A DNA stretch of 64,000 nucleotides from NCBI GenBank assembly GCA_910587255.1, contig CAJUKT010000102.1:1-64000 (forward strand), given 5' to 3'. Position 1 is the first letter of the stretch; each line of letters starts with the position of its first letter. The notes below the pieces were generated by a model. It ran no database searches. It was not told the DNA's origin and saw nothing but the letters and a program-made list of their open reading frames with translations. The stretch is from an uncultured Oscillospiraceae bacterium (GTDB taxonomy: Bacteria; Bacillota; Clostridia; Oscillospirales; Oscillospiraceae). Positions 16,932 through 25,197 of the stretch are shown here, piece after piece. Position numbers and translations under genes: made by a program.

Positions 16932-18625
16932 TTCTTCACCTCCTCCTTCACGCAACTCATGACCTCCTGGGCACAGGAGCACTGAAGCGCCCGGTCCGCC
17001 AGCCGCCTGCACGCTACCGCGCCGCATTGGCTGATCGTACGGCGGACCCTGGGGATGGACGGGACGCTGACGCTCAGGTTGTCCACCCCCATGCCAACCC
17101 ACAGGGGAATCAGCTCATCCATTTCCCCGGCCTGCCCGCAGATATCCACCTCGATGCCGTGCCGGTGGGCGCATTGGCATATGTGGTCTACCATGTGGAG
17201 CAGGGCGGGCTGGAAATAGGAGTTGAGGCCGGCTACTTTGGCGTTGTTCCGATCCGCCGCCAGCAGGTATTGGGTCAGGTCGTTGGTGCCAATGCTGAAA
17301 AAGTCCACTGCCCCGGCAAATTGGTTGGCCATGATGGCGGCGGCGGGGGTCTCCACCATCATCCCCAGAGAAATGGGGCCGCTTTCCGTCCCCCGCTCCT
17401 TCAGCTCCGCCCGGACCTGGGCCACGGCATCCCGCGCCCGCTCCACCTCGGTCATTGTGGCGACCATGGGGAGCATGAGCTGCACCGGCCCCAGGGCGGC
17501 GGCCCGGAGGATAGCCGCCAGCTGGGGATGGAAGACCTCGGGGTAGTCCAGGCAGTAGCGGATCGCCCGATATCCCAAAAAGGGATTGTCCTCCTGGGGA
17601 ATGTTCAGATAGGGGATGTGCTTGTCTCCGCCCACATCCAGCGTGCGCACAATGAGGGGGCGGCCGGCCAGGCCGGTGACAATGGCGGAATAGGCCGCAT
17701 ACTGGCTGTCCTCATCCGGGACTGATTCCCGTTCCATATACAAAAGCTCTGTCCGCAGCAGGCCCACGCCCTCGCCGCCCTGCTTCAGCAGCTCCGGCAC
17801 CTCCAGCTCCGAGGTGATGTTGGCGTAAACCTTCATAGCCTGCCCGTCCGCGGTGGCGGTGGGCGCGTGCCGGAACTGCTCCAGCTCCTTCTGCTCCGCC
17901 CGGTATGCCGCCTCATACTGCTCAAACGCTTGGATTTCCTCCAGCGTGGGCTCCACGATGATCCGGCCGCCCTCCGCGTCCAGCAGAAGGCTCTGCCCAT
18001 CCCGCACCTGTTCCAGCAGCCCCGCCACGCCAATGATGCAGGGGATGCCCATAGACCGGGCCAGGATCACGCAATGGGAGGACAGCCCCCCCTTTTCCAG
18101 CACAATCCCCCGAAGTCCCTGCCTCCCCAGCTCCACCACCTGGGAAGGGGTGAGATCCACGGCGGCGGCAATTTTCGGCCCCGGCCGGACAGGGGCCTCG
18201 TCCCGCTGGGACAGCGCCCGAAGCAGCCGCTTTTCGATATCGGTGATATCCGCCGCCCGCTCGTTGAGGTAGGGATTATCCAGCGACGACAGCTCCTGGC
18301 GGTAAGCCTGGGAGCACTGGGACACGGCGTACTCACAGTTGACCCGCTCCTCCCGCACCATGCGGGAGATGCGGCCTATGTAGTGGTCGTCCTCCAGCAG
18401 GAGAAGCTGGAAGTCCAGGATATCCGCATGGTCCGAGTCGCCCTCCTCCTGGAGCTGGCAGATCAGCTTGGACAGCTCCGCTGCGCACAGCCGGACAGCG
18501 GCGTCCAGCCGCGCTTCTTCCGCCTCCACCTGCTCCACTGCGCGGCGGCCCACGTCTGTGTGCTGTTCGGCGATGATATGGACCTCAGCCAGGGCCATTC
18601 CGCCCACAGCGATGGTTCCGTTCAT
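16922..18625 (-). CDS. ptsI: PTS enzyme I (phosphoenolpyruvate-protein phosphotransferase)
   Basis: 567 residues. The phospho-His is in GLSSHCVILARSMGIPCIIG, and the PEP-binding signature DFFSIGTNDLTQYLLAADRN lies in the C-terminal barrel. The family's N-terminal motif (GTIAVGGMALAE) fixes the start at ATG 18625, with GGAGGGAGACT upstream. It takes phosphate from PEP and passes it to HPr. It is the first gene of the sugar operon, with a promoter about 60 bp upstream. Finding EI and HPr in a substrate-specific operon is unusual; they are normally separate housekeeping genes. Confidence 0.95.
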   Translation of the reverse strand: MNGTIAVGGMALAEVHIIAEQHTDVGRRAVEQVEAEEARLDAAVRLCAAELSKLICQLQEEGDSDHADILDFQLLLLEDDHYIGRISRMVREERVNCEYAVSQCSQAYRQELSSLDNPYLNERAADITDIEKRLLRALSQRDEAPVRPGPKIAAAVDLTPSQVVELGRQGLRGIVLEKGGLSSHCVILARSMGIPCIIGVAGLLEQVRDGQSLLLDAEGGRIIVEPTLEEIQAFEQYEAAYRAEQKELEQFRHAPTATADGQAMKVYANITSELEVPELLKQGGEGVGLLRTELLYMERESVPDEDSQYAAYSAIVTGLAGRPLIVRTLDVGGDKHIPYLNIPQEDNPFLGYRAIRYCLDYPEVFHPQLAAILRAAALGPVQLMLPMVATMTEVERARDAVAQVRAELKERGTESGPISLGMMVETPAAAIMANQFAGAVDFFSIGTNDLTQYLLAADRNNAKVAGLNSYFQPALLHMVDHICQCAHRHGIEVDICGQAGEMDELIPLWVGMGVDNLSVSVPSIPRVRRTISQCGAVACRRLADRALQCSCAQEVMSCVKEEVKKWS

Positions 18626-18683
18626 AGTCTCCCTCCATTCTGTACCTGTTGCCAATAAGCACGGGGGATTTCAAGGTGCTCTT

Positions 18684-18712
18684 AGTATATCATGCACAAG
18701 CAAAAAGGTAAA
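18684..18712 (-). promoter_or_regulatory. Promoter of the PTS operon
   Basis: On the minus strand TTTACC (18707-18712), 17 bp, then TATACT (18684-18689). The -35 box is weak, consistent with dependence on an activator bound at the palindrome just upstream. Confidence 0.5.
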
Positions 18713-18732
18713 TGGTGGGAAAATCCAATTAT

Positions 18733-18752
18733 TTTCCACATCAATGTGGAAA
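18733..18752. promoter_or_regulatory. Palindromic operator upstream of the PTS operon
   Basis: A perfect 9-bp inverted repeat TTTCCACAT / ATGTGGAAA around 2 bp is centred about 65 bp upstream of the predicted transcription start, a usual place for an activator site. A further half-site, ATGTGGCAA, follows. The PRD regulator encoded in the operon is the obvious candidate (inference). Confidence 0.55.
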
Positions 18753-18804
18753 TGTGGCAATTATCTGATTTATCTTTTTCCTCATGCAGGCGCTGTAATC
18801 CGGA

Positions 18805-18844
18805 GCCCACGGCTGCGGGGGAGCCTATGCCCACAGCCGTGGGC
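18805..18844. repeat. Intergenic inverted repeat
   Basis: Perfect 11-bp arms GCCCACGGCTG (18805-18815) and CAGCCGTGGGC (18834-18844) with an 18-bp loop lie between the solute-binding-protein terminator and the PTS operator. No T-tract follows on either strand. It could be a barrier hairpin or an operator. Confidence 0.5.
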
Positions 18845-18850
18845 GGACAT

Positions 18851-18900
18851 AAAAAGGCGGCGCTTCTGCTCTCCCTGCCGCGGGATAGAGAAACGCCGCT
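18851..18900 (-). terminator. Terminator of the kinase/solute-binding-protein operon
   Basis: On the minus strand a long hairpin (outer arms GCGGCG / CGCCGC, inner CTC..CCC / GGG..GAG) is followed by CTTTTTATG, about 60 bp after the lipoprotein gene's stop. Confidence 0.7.
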
Positions 18901-18957
18901 TCTGCGTCATATTCCGTTTTATCCGTTCTCAGTCCGGCATATCGCAGGCCATACCCC

Positions 18958-20277
18958 TCACCGGCGGTTCGCCGCCGCGTCCTGGAGCCGGTCGAAAGCC
19001 GCCATGCACTCGTCCACCGTGCCGCCGCCCAGCAGCTGCCGGACAATCAGACAGGTATTTCCCCACTGCTCCACATTCATCCCCGCGTTGGAGCCCAGGA
19101 CATAGACGCCCTCCTCAATTCTATCGTTCAGCGGGCGCAGGGCGGGCACGCAGGCTACCGACACATTTTTAGAGGGGGATATCACCCGGTTTGTCTCGGA
19201 ATAGAGCTGGAGCGCCTCGTCGGAGGTGACCACATCCAGCACCCGCATGGCGTCCTCGGCGTGTTCCGCGCCGGCCCCCACGGCAAAGCCGGTCATGGGT
19301 ATCACCGGCATCTGGCCCCGGCTGCTGGGAAATCCTATGACCTGCATCTCAAAATCCGTATCGCCGTAGGCGGTGTCTGTGTTGGCCGCCCCCCAGTAGG
19401 CCATGACAATAGGAGTCCTGCCCGCCAGAAAATCCGGCCGCTCCGCCTCGATGGCCTCGCTGACCAGGGCCTTCTCCGCGTCAATATAGCCGCAGTCGAT
19501 CAGCTCCTGAAGAAACTCAAATCCAGGGCGCATGTAATCGCTGTACCGGGCCTCCCCACTGTTGAGCGCGGCAATCTCCGCTTCCGTATTCCCCCCATTG
19601 TACAAATCCGCATAGGCCTGGGCGAGCACAAAGGTCTCCAGCCACCAGCGGTTGGCCCCCACGGGGGTGTCCACACCGTTTTCCTGGAACACCCGGCAGC
19701 ACTCCAAAAACTCCTCCGGGGTGTTGGGCAGCTCCAAGCCATACTGCCTGAACATGTCCACATTGACAAACAGGCCGTAGGCCACCACCTCCTGGGGGAT
19801 CGCCACCAGCTTTCCGTCCACCGTGTTGGCAACCCGAACGATCTCCCGCAGGTTCTTCGCGCTGTCCAGCCCCGACAGGTCCATCAGCTTGCCCTCCGCA
19901 CCCAGGGTCAAAATGGTGTCGGGGTTGAGCAAATACAGGTCGTCCATATCGTTTCGGGCCCGGTCCAGGGCCACCTCGTCATAGGTCTTGTCCTGGTAGT
20001 CTTCCGCCGTATAGGTCTGGTAAGCCACCGTCACCCCCAGCCGCTCCTCCGCCATGGCTATGGTCAGATCCGACGCGGTTCTGGCCACATTTTCGGCGTT
20101 GGGGTCGGTCTTTTCCATGGGGCTGAACATATTGACCACCTGTTCGCTCTCTTTCCTGCCCGGAAGCAGGTTCTTGTCCTCCCCGTTTATGCCGCAGCCG
20201 GCCGACGCCAGCAGCATGGCCCCCGCCGCGCAGGCGGCCGCCCATCTGCGCAGGCCCCTATTCTCGCGCATTTTCAT
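18958..20277 (-). CDS. Extracellular solute-binding lipoprotein (ABC family 1 type)
   Basis: 439 residues. The N-terminus is a lipoprotein signal with the lipobox LLASAGC, so the mature protein is anchored outside the membrane. The body has the fold typical of sugar-binding proteins (PTDPNAENVA, GLFVNVDMFRQYG, RTPIVMAYWG, IPMTGFAVG). No permease or ATPase genes adjoin it. It follows the Cache-domain kinase with a 20-nt overlap. It may therefore be a sensing partner that presents ligand to the kinase rather than a transport protein (inference). Confidence 0.87.
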   Translation of the reverse strand: MKMRENRGLRRWAAACAAGAMLLASAGCGINGEDKNLLPGRKESEQVVNMFSPMEKTDPNAENVARTASDLTIAMAEERLGVTVAYQTYTAEDYQDKTYDEVALDRARNDMDDLYLLNPDTILTLGAEGKLMDLSGLDSAKNLREIVRVANTVDGKLVAIPQEVVAYGLFVNVDMFRQYGLELPNTPEEFLECCRVFQENGVDTPVGANRWWLETFVLAQAYADLYNGGNTEAEIAALNSGEARYSDYMRPGFEFLQELIDCGYIDAEKALVSEAIEAERPDFLAGRTPIVMAYWGAANTDTAYGDTDFEMQVIGFPSSRGQMPVIPMTGFAVGAGAEHAEDAMRVLDVVTSDEALQLYSETNRVISPSKNVSVACVPALRPLNDRIEEGVYVLGSNAGMNVEQWGNTCLIVRQLLGGGTVDECMAAFDRLQDAAANRR

Positions 20278-22855
20278 CGCCGGTTCCGTCCTTTCCCTTT
20301 ACAAATTGCCTGATTGCCCGTTTCAGCAGCTCTACGTCAAGCGGCTTGGCCACGTGCGCGTTCATACCCGCATCCAGCGCCGCTTTCTCATCCTCCGCAA
20401 AGGCGTTGGCCGTCATCGCAATGATGGGAATCTGTTTCGCGTCCTCCCGCTCCATGGCGCGGATGGCCCGGGTGGCCTCGTGGCCGTTCATCACCGGCAT
20501 CTGCACATCCATCAGAATCGCGTCGAACTCGCCCGGCCGGGCGCGCTGGAAGCGCTCCACCGCCAGCCGGCCGTTCTCCACAATCTCGCAGGACGCCCCC
20601 TCCAGCTCCAACAGCTCCGCCAGAATCTCCGCGTTAATTTCGTTGTCCTCCGCCGCCAGCAGGCACATCCCCTCCAGGCTGTCCGCCTGCTCAGGCTCGG
20701 GCTGGACGGCGTCCGCCCCATCTCCCCAGAGCTCCTCCACCGTCTCCCGGAAGGCGGCCGCAAAAAACGGTTTTACCAGCACGGCGGTGCGCTCCATCTG
20801 CTGCGCCTGCTCTATCCCCTGGGCGTCGTACTCCGCCAGCAGCACCAAAGGGATATCCCCCGCAAGCGCCCGGCGCAGCGCCTGGGCCGCCTGGGGACCG
20901 TCCAGCTCCGGCCCGTCCCAGTCCAGCAGCACCAGCTGATACGCCCCATCCTCCTCCAGCCTGCCCAGGGCCTCTTCCAGACTGGAGGAGGTGTCCACCT
21001 GGATGCCCGTATCCGCCATAAGGGCCTGAATGCTCTCCCGGCCCTCCGGGTCTCCCTCCACCGCCAGCACCCGGACGATGCCCCGGTCCTTCCAGAACTG
21101 CCGGTCTGCGTGTCCCTCCTGGATGCGCAGCTCCAGCTCTACCCGGAAGAGGGTGCCCTGGTCCACCTGGCTGGTCACGCTGATGGTGCCGCCCATGAGT
21201 TCCACAATGCTCTTGGTGATGGCCATGCCCAGCCCGGTGCCCTGCACCTTGTTGGTGGTGCTGTTTTCCGCCCGGGTAAAGGCGTCGAAAACGGTCTGCA
21301 AATACTCCGGCGTCATGCCGTAGCCGTCGTCCTCCACCTCGATGCAAATGTGCTCGTATTGGCTGGAGCGCTGCCTGAGCCCGATGATGCGCAGCCAGAT
21401 ATGCCCGCCCTCGGGGGTGTATTTCACAGCGTTGGACAGCAGGTTGATGAGAATCTGGTTGATCCGGGTCTCGTCCCCCACCAAGAACTCGTGGCGAATG
21501 CCGCTCACCTCCACGTGGAATTCCTGGCGCCTGTCCCGGGCCATGGGCTGTATGATGGCGTCCACCGAGGTCACCACGTCGCTCAGGGCAAACTGGTCGA
21601 AGGTGAGCACCACCTTGCCGCTCTCAATCTTGGATACATCCAAAATGTCGTTGATGAGGCTGAGCAGATGCTGGCCGGAGGCGGTGATTTTTTTGGTGTA
21701 CTCCCGCACCTTGGCCGGGTCCCCCGCATCCTTGGACAGCAGGGTGGTGAAGCCAAGCACCGCATTCATGGGGGTGCGGATATCGTGGGACATGTTGGAC
21801 AGGAAGGTGGTCTTGGACTCGCTGGCGATCTGGGCCGCCCGCAGGGCCTGGGCCAGCTGCTGGCTGTGATGCCGGCGCTCCTCCTCCCGCTCCTTTCTCA
21901 CCCGCTCCTGCTGCCGCCAGCTGATATAGTACAGCAGCACGCACAGGAAAAACGCGCCCAGCATAGCGGCCACCACCAGAACGATATTCTGATTAACCGT
22001 CCGTCCCTCCTGCTGGATGGCCTCCACCGGAACATAGCCCACCAGGAAAATACTTCCCCCGTTCACCGACCACATATAGTTGAGGGCGTTCTCTCCCCGG
22101 ATGTTGTGGTAAAAGAGGATATTCCGCCCCTCGTCCAGACACGCGGCCACCTCCAGGCGGATATCCGGGTCCTGGACGTTGTTGGCCCGGTAGAAGTCGT
22201 CCAGATTCAGATGGCCGGCGCTGCGCTGCCCCATCCCCTTGGGCTTGAGGACAAACCGTTCGCTCTCCGCGTCCATGATATACAGCGACGCCTGCTTATT
22301 ATAAAACCCGTCGGCGGGGAGGGAACGGTCTATGGCGTCGTAGACATACTCGATGTAAAGCGTCCCCAGCTCCTGTCCGTCCCGCTCCACCGGGCATTTG
22401 ATGGTATAGGCCCAGGTGCCCATATAATTCACATAGGACTGGGACACCGGCATCCCGGCCACAGCTCCCCCGGCGGAGAAGTCCAGCCCCGCCTCGGTGA
22501 AGGCCTCCCCGGTGTTGGAGAAGCCCTGCTCCGCCCCTGCGGGGATCATCGACACCTTGGCCATGGTTCTGTTCTTCTCATAGGCCCGGATAAACGCCTC
22601 CGGGTCCTCGGCCCGGGCCAGCTCCCGGGCGATCAGGCTCTGAAACTCCGCCTCGCTGTTCAAAATCGCCTCAATGGTGCACTGGATCAGGTCCAGGCTT
22701 TCGCTCAGATTCTGAATGGCGGCGGAGGACATCTCCCTGGACGTTCTCTGTGCCACTGTAAATACGATGGCGCCGAATACAAAAAAGACCAGCAAAAAAG
22801 AGAGAGGCAGAAAAAGGCCCCGCCGCTGTTCCTGTTTCTTTGGCTCTTTTTTCAT
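20258..22855 (-). CDS. Cache-domain hybrid sensor histidine kinase with two receivers
   Basis: 865 residues from ATG 22855 (GGAG eight bases upstream; earlier in-frame codons lack a site). Membrane segments near 15-35 and 290-312 flank an extracellular Cache-like sensor. HisKA (His357 in NMSHDIRTPMN) and HATPase (NLLSNAVKYTPEGG, GYGMTPEYLQ, GTGLGMAITKS) follow. The first receiver is degenerate (LAVEGDPE). The second is intact (AAEDNEIN, Asp783 in ILMDVQMPVMNG, HVAKPLD). There is no Hpt or DNA-binding output in the protein. A consensus promoter sits about 100 bp upstream, and a solute-binding lipoprotein gene overlaps its 3' end. Confidence 0.92.
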   Translation of the reverse strand: MKKEPKKQEQRRGLFLPLSFLLVFFVFGAIVFTVAQRTSREMSSAAIQNLSESLDLIQCTIEAILNSEAEFQSLIARELARAEDPEAFIRAYEKNRTMAKVSMIPAGAEQGFSNTGEAFTEAGLDFSAGGAVAGMPVSQSYVNYMGTWAYTIKCPVERDGQELGTLYIEYVYDAIDRSLPADGFYNKQASLYIMDAESERFVLKPKGMGQRSAGHLNLDDFYRANNVQDPDIRLEVAACLDEGRNILFYHNIRGENALNYMWSVNGGSIFLVGYVPVEAIQQEGRTVNQNIVLVVAAMLGAFFLCVLLYYISWRQQERVRKEREEERRHHSQQLAQALRAAQIASESKTTFLSNMSHDIRTPMNAVLGFTTLLSKDAGDPAKVREYTKKITASGQHLLSLINDILDVSKIESGKVVLTFDQFALSDVVTSVDAIIQPMARDRRQEFHVEVSGIRHEFLVGDETRINQILINLLSNAVKYTPEGGHIWLRIIGLRQRSSQYEHICIEVEDDGYGMTPEYLQTVFDAFTRAENSTTNKVQGTGLGMAITKSIVELMGGTISVTSQVDQGTLFRVELELRIQEGHADRQFWKDRGIVRVLAVEGDPEGRESIQALMADTGIQVDTSSSLEEALGRLEEDGAYQLVLLDWDGPELDGPQAAQALRRALAGDIPLVLLAEYDAQGIEQAQQMERTAVLVKPFFAAAFRETVEELWGDGADAVQPEPEQADSLEGMCLLAAEDNEINAEILAELLELEGASCEIVENGRLAVERFQRARPGEFDAILMDVQMPVMNGHEATRAIRAMEREDAKQIPIIAMTANAFAEDEKAALDAGMNAHVAKPLDVELLKRAIRQFVKGKDGTGDENARE

Positions 22856-22960
22856 TTCACGATCTCCATTCCGACCCCGGCCCGGGGCGTCTGCCAACCG
22901 TTTTGGGCACACACGTCCCCGCGCTTTTCCCATGGCGCGGCCTGCCTGCAGTCGTTTTTT

Positions 22961-22990
22961 ATTATACCATTTTCTTCATTTTAGTGTCAA
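22961..22990 (-). promoter_or_regulatory. Consensus sigma-A promoter of the Cache kinase operon
   Basis: On the minus strand a perfect TTGACA (22985-22990), an 18-bp spacer and a perfect TATAAT (22961-22966). The leader to the kinase ATG is about 100 nt. Confidence 0.75.
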
Positions 22991-23088
22991 TAGCACCTGG
23001 CCCCGGCCCGCGCCATACTTTCCCCAAACCGGCGGCGCGCCCTGCCCCGGCCCCGGGCAAACAGCCGCTCCCATCCCATTATACGCGG

Positions 23089-23123
23089 CAAGGCGGACGT
23101 GGCCCTTCGCCACGCCCGCCTTG
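23089..23123 (-). terminator. Terminator-like hairpin downstream of the CdaR-like gene
   Basis: Arms CAAGGCGG-a-CGTGGC and GCCACG-c-CCGCCTTG with a 5-nt loop form a very stable hairpin about 30 bp after the stop. No clear U-tract follows, so termination is likely but unproven. Confidence 0.5.
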
Positions 23124-23155
23124 TTGTCCCTCTCGCGCCGTCCCGGCGCTCCCGA

Positions 23156-24244
23156 TCAGGAGTCGATGCCCCGGGAAACCAAATATTTCTTGACCATCAG
23201 CGCCACCTTGAAGGTGATCGCGTCGTCAAACTCCCGCAGATCCAGCCCTGTGAGCTTTTTGATTTTCTCCAGCCGGTACACTAGAGTGTTACGGTGGACA
23301 AACAGCTTCCGGGCCGTCTCGGACACGTTCAGGTTGTTCTCAAAGAACTTGTTGATGGTGAACAGCGTCTCCTGGTCCAGCGCGTCGATGGGATTCTTTT
23401 TGAACACCTCACGCAGGAACATCTCGCACAGGGTTGTGGGCAGCTGGTAGATGAGCCGCCCGATGCCCAGGTTTTCATAATTGATGATGGAGCGCTCGGT
23501 CTCGAACACCTTGCCCACGTCGATGGCCACCTGGGCCTCCTTGTAGGTGCGGGCCAGATCCCGGATGTGGCCCACAATGGTGCCGATGCCCACCACGGTC
23601 TTGACGCCCAGATCCCGGGTGAGGGCCTCCTGGACGTTCTGGGCGATCTTTTGCAGGTCCCGTCCGTCGGCGTTCTCCCCCAGGTGCTTCACCAGGGCCA
23701 CGTCCGTCTCGTTGACGGACAGCACAAAATCGGACTGCCTGTCGGGATAGAGCCCGGAAATCACGTCCACGGCGGACACGTCGGGTACGCCCAGCTGGCG
23801 CACCAGGAGCACCGCCCGGGGCGTTTCGGAGACAAAGTGCAGCTCCTTGGCCCGGACATAGATATCCCCCAACAGGATATTATCGCACAGGATATTTTTT
23901 ACAAAGGTGGCCTTGTCATTTTTCTCCTCATAGTAGGCCTTGGCCCCGTTCAGGGCGATCACCGACATGGAGCAGATCAGCGCCGCCTGCTCGTCCTCCC
24001 CCCGGACGAAAGCCGCGTAGTCAAACTGACCGCTCCAGCCGGACAGGGCTTTAAAGGTAAAACCGTTGCTGGTCACCGGGGAATCCCCCTCCGCGGCCAG
24101 CAGCGCCGCCGCGCCCCATTTCTCCCCGATGCGGGTCAGCTCGTTGCACGCCACCACAGTGCCCTGCTCGTCGATGACCCCCACAGCCCGGTCGGTACAA
24201 TCCTTCATCTGAAGAACGACGCCTTGAAAAATCCTGCTGGACAT
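23156..24244 (-). CDS. CdaR/PucR-family transcriptional regulator
   Basis: 362 residues. The C-terminus is the PucR-type helix-turn-helix (NNLNVSETARKLFVHRNTLVYRLEKIKKLTG), the family's most conserved part. The middle matches the GGDEF-like fold of CdaR proteins and the N-terminus resembles the sugar-diacid sensor domain (MKDCTDRAVGVIDEQGTVVACN). Such proteins activate genes for glycerate, galactarate or similar acids. It is monocistronic here with its own promoter and no target operon next to it, so its ligand cannot be inferred. AGGAG lies about nine bases before the ATG. Confidence 0.88.
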   Translation of the reverse strand: MSSRIFQGVVLQMKDCTDRAVGVIDEQGTVVACNELTRIGEKWGAAALLAAEGDSPVTSNGFTFKALSGWSGQFDYAAFVRGEDEQAALICSMSVIALNGAKAYYEEKNDKATFVKNILCDNILLGDIYVRAKELHFVSETPRAVLLVRQLGVPDVSAVDVISGLYPDRQSDFVLSVNETDVALVKHLGENADGRDLQKIAQNVQEALTRDLGVKTVVGIGTIVGHIRDLARTYKEAQVAIDVGKVFETERSIINYENLGIGRLIYQLPTTLCEMFLREVFKKNPIDALDQETLFTINKFFENNLNVSETARKLFVHRNTLVYRLEKIKKLTGLDLREFDDAITFKVALMVKKYLVSRGIDS

Positions 24245-24324
24245 TGCGTTTTCTCCTTTCTACGCGGCCGGGAGTTGCGCGCTCCGCCACTCTTAAAATT
24301 TAATGATCCATCTCGTACCCTACC

Positions 24325-24354
24325 ATTATATCAGAGCTTCATTGCCGGTTTCAA
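24325..24354 (-). promoter_or_regulatory. Promoter of the CdaR-like gene
   Basis: On the minus strand TTGAAA (24349-24354), 18 bp, then a perfect TATAAT (24325-24330). Confidence 0.6.
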
Positions 24355-24398
24355 TAGTTTTTCAAAAAATTTTTGTGGAAACTGCCAAAAAATTCGCG

Positions 24399-25100
24399 TC
24401 ACGCGCGGAAAACGGACTCCCGCTCCTCCCGGGTCAGCGGCCTCCACTCCCCCTTGGCCAGCCCCTCGTCCAGCCGCAGGGGGCCAAAGCGCACCCGTTT
24501 CAGGTAGGCCACCGGCTTGCCCCGGGACGCCATCATCCGCTTTACCTGATGGTATTTCCCCTCCCGCAGGGTGATATGGGCGCTATTGCTGGATAAAAGC
24601 TCCAACTCTGCGGGCAGGCACACGGTGCCGTCCCCCAAAGTCATCCCCTCCCGGGCGGCCAAAACGTCGTCCTGATCCAGCGCGCCGTCCACCTCCACAT
24701 AGTATACCTTGTCCACGTGGCTTTTGGGGGCCAGCAGCCGGTGGGCCAGCGGCCCGTCGTTGGTGAGCAGCAGCAGCCCCTCGGTGTCCTTATCCAGCCG
24801 CCCGGCGGGAAACAAACCGATATTCCGATACTCCTCCCCCAGCAGGTCCAGCACCGTGCGCTCCCCCGGCTCCTCTGTAGAGGACACCACCCCCGCCGGC
24901 TTGTGGAGCATCAGGTATACCGGGGCGTGGTCGGGTATGGCCTCGCCGTCCACCAGGACGGGGGAACACTCGTCCACCTTGGCCTCGCTCGCGCGGCAGG
25001 GCGCGCCGTCCACCATCACCCGCCCCGCCCGGATCAGCTCCCGGGCCTCCTTCCGGCTCCACCTGCCGGTGGCCGCCAGCCGCTTGTCCAGCCGTTCCAT
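24399..25100 (-). CDS. rsuA: RsuA-family pseudouridine synthase (16S rRNA)
   Basis: 233 residues. An S4 RNA-binding domain (about 1-60: ERLDKRLAATGRWSRKEARELI) precedes the RsuA/RluB/E/F catalytic domain. The catalytic Asp lies in GRLDKDTEGLLLLTNDG, and KYHQVKRM is the other family motif. It isomerises a uridine in small-subunit rRNA; the precise target (U516 in E. coli RsuA) is inferred from family. It is transcribed away from the DUF4830 gene. Confidence 0.92.
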   Translation of the reverse strand: MERLDKRLAATGRWSRKEARELIRAGRVMVDGAPCRASEAKVDECSPVLVDGEAIPDHAPVYLMLHKPAGVVSSTEEPGERTVLDLLGEEYRNIGLFPAGRLDKDTEGLLLLTNDGPLAHRLLAPKSHVDKVYYVEVDGALDQDDVLAAREGMTLGDGTVCLPAELELLSSNSAHITLREGKYHQVKRMMASRGKPVAYLKRVRFGPLRLDEGLAKGEWRPLTREERESVFRA

Positions 25101-25136
25101 GCTCCGCTCCCCTTTCCCTTGGCCGCCCTGCGGTCA

Positions 25137-25165
25137 TCATATTGCCGCCCCTCCGAACATATTCT
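25137..25165 (+). promoter_or_regulatory. Candidate sigma-E-type promoter of the DUF4830 gene
   Basis: TCATATT (25137-25143), a 14-bp spacer, then CATATTCT (25158-25165). The -35 fits KMATATT exactly and the -10 fits CATACAHT at six of eight positions. The predicted leader of about 26 nt contains the GGAG ribosome site. Confidence 0.45.
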
Positions 25166-25197
25166 GTTGCTGAGAACTCACAGAACGGAGTGGTACC

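Noticed and set aside
20054..22984. Very long plus-strand open frame opposite the Cache-domain kinase, and similar antisense frames opposite spoIVA, the PTS operon, recG and the acyl-CoA dehydrogenase
   Set aside because: They are by-products of GC-rich codon use. Their translations are low-complexity (His, Arg, Gln, Leu rich), lack ribosome sites and domains, while the opposite strand encodes recognisable proteins.
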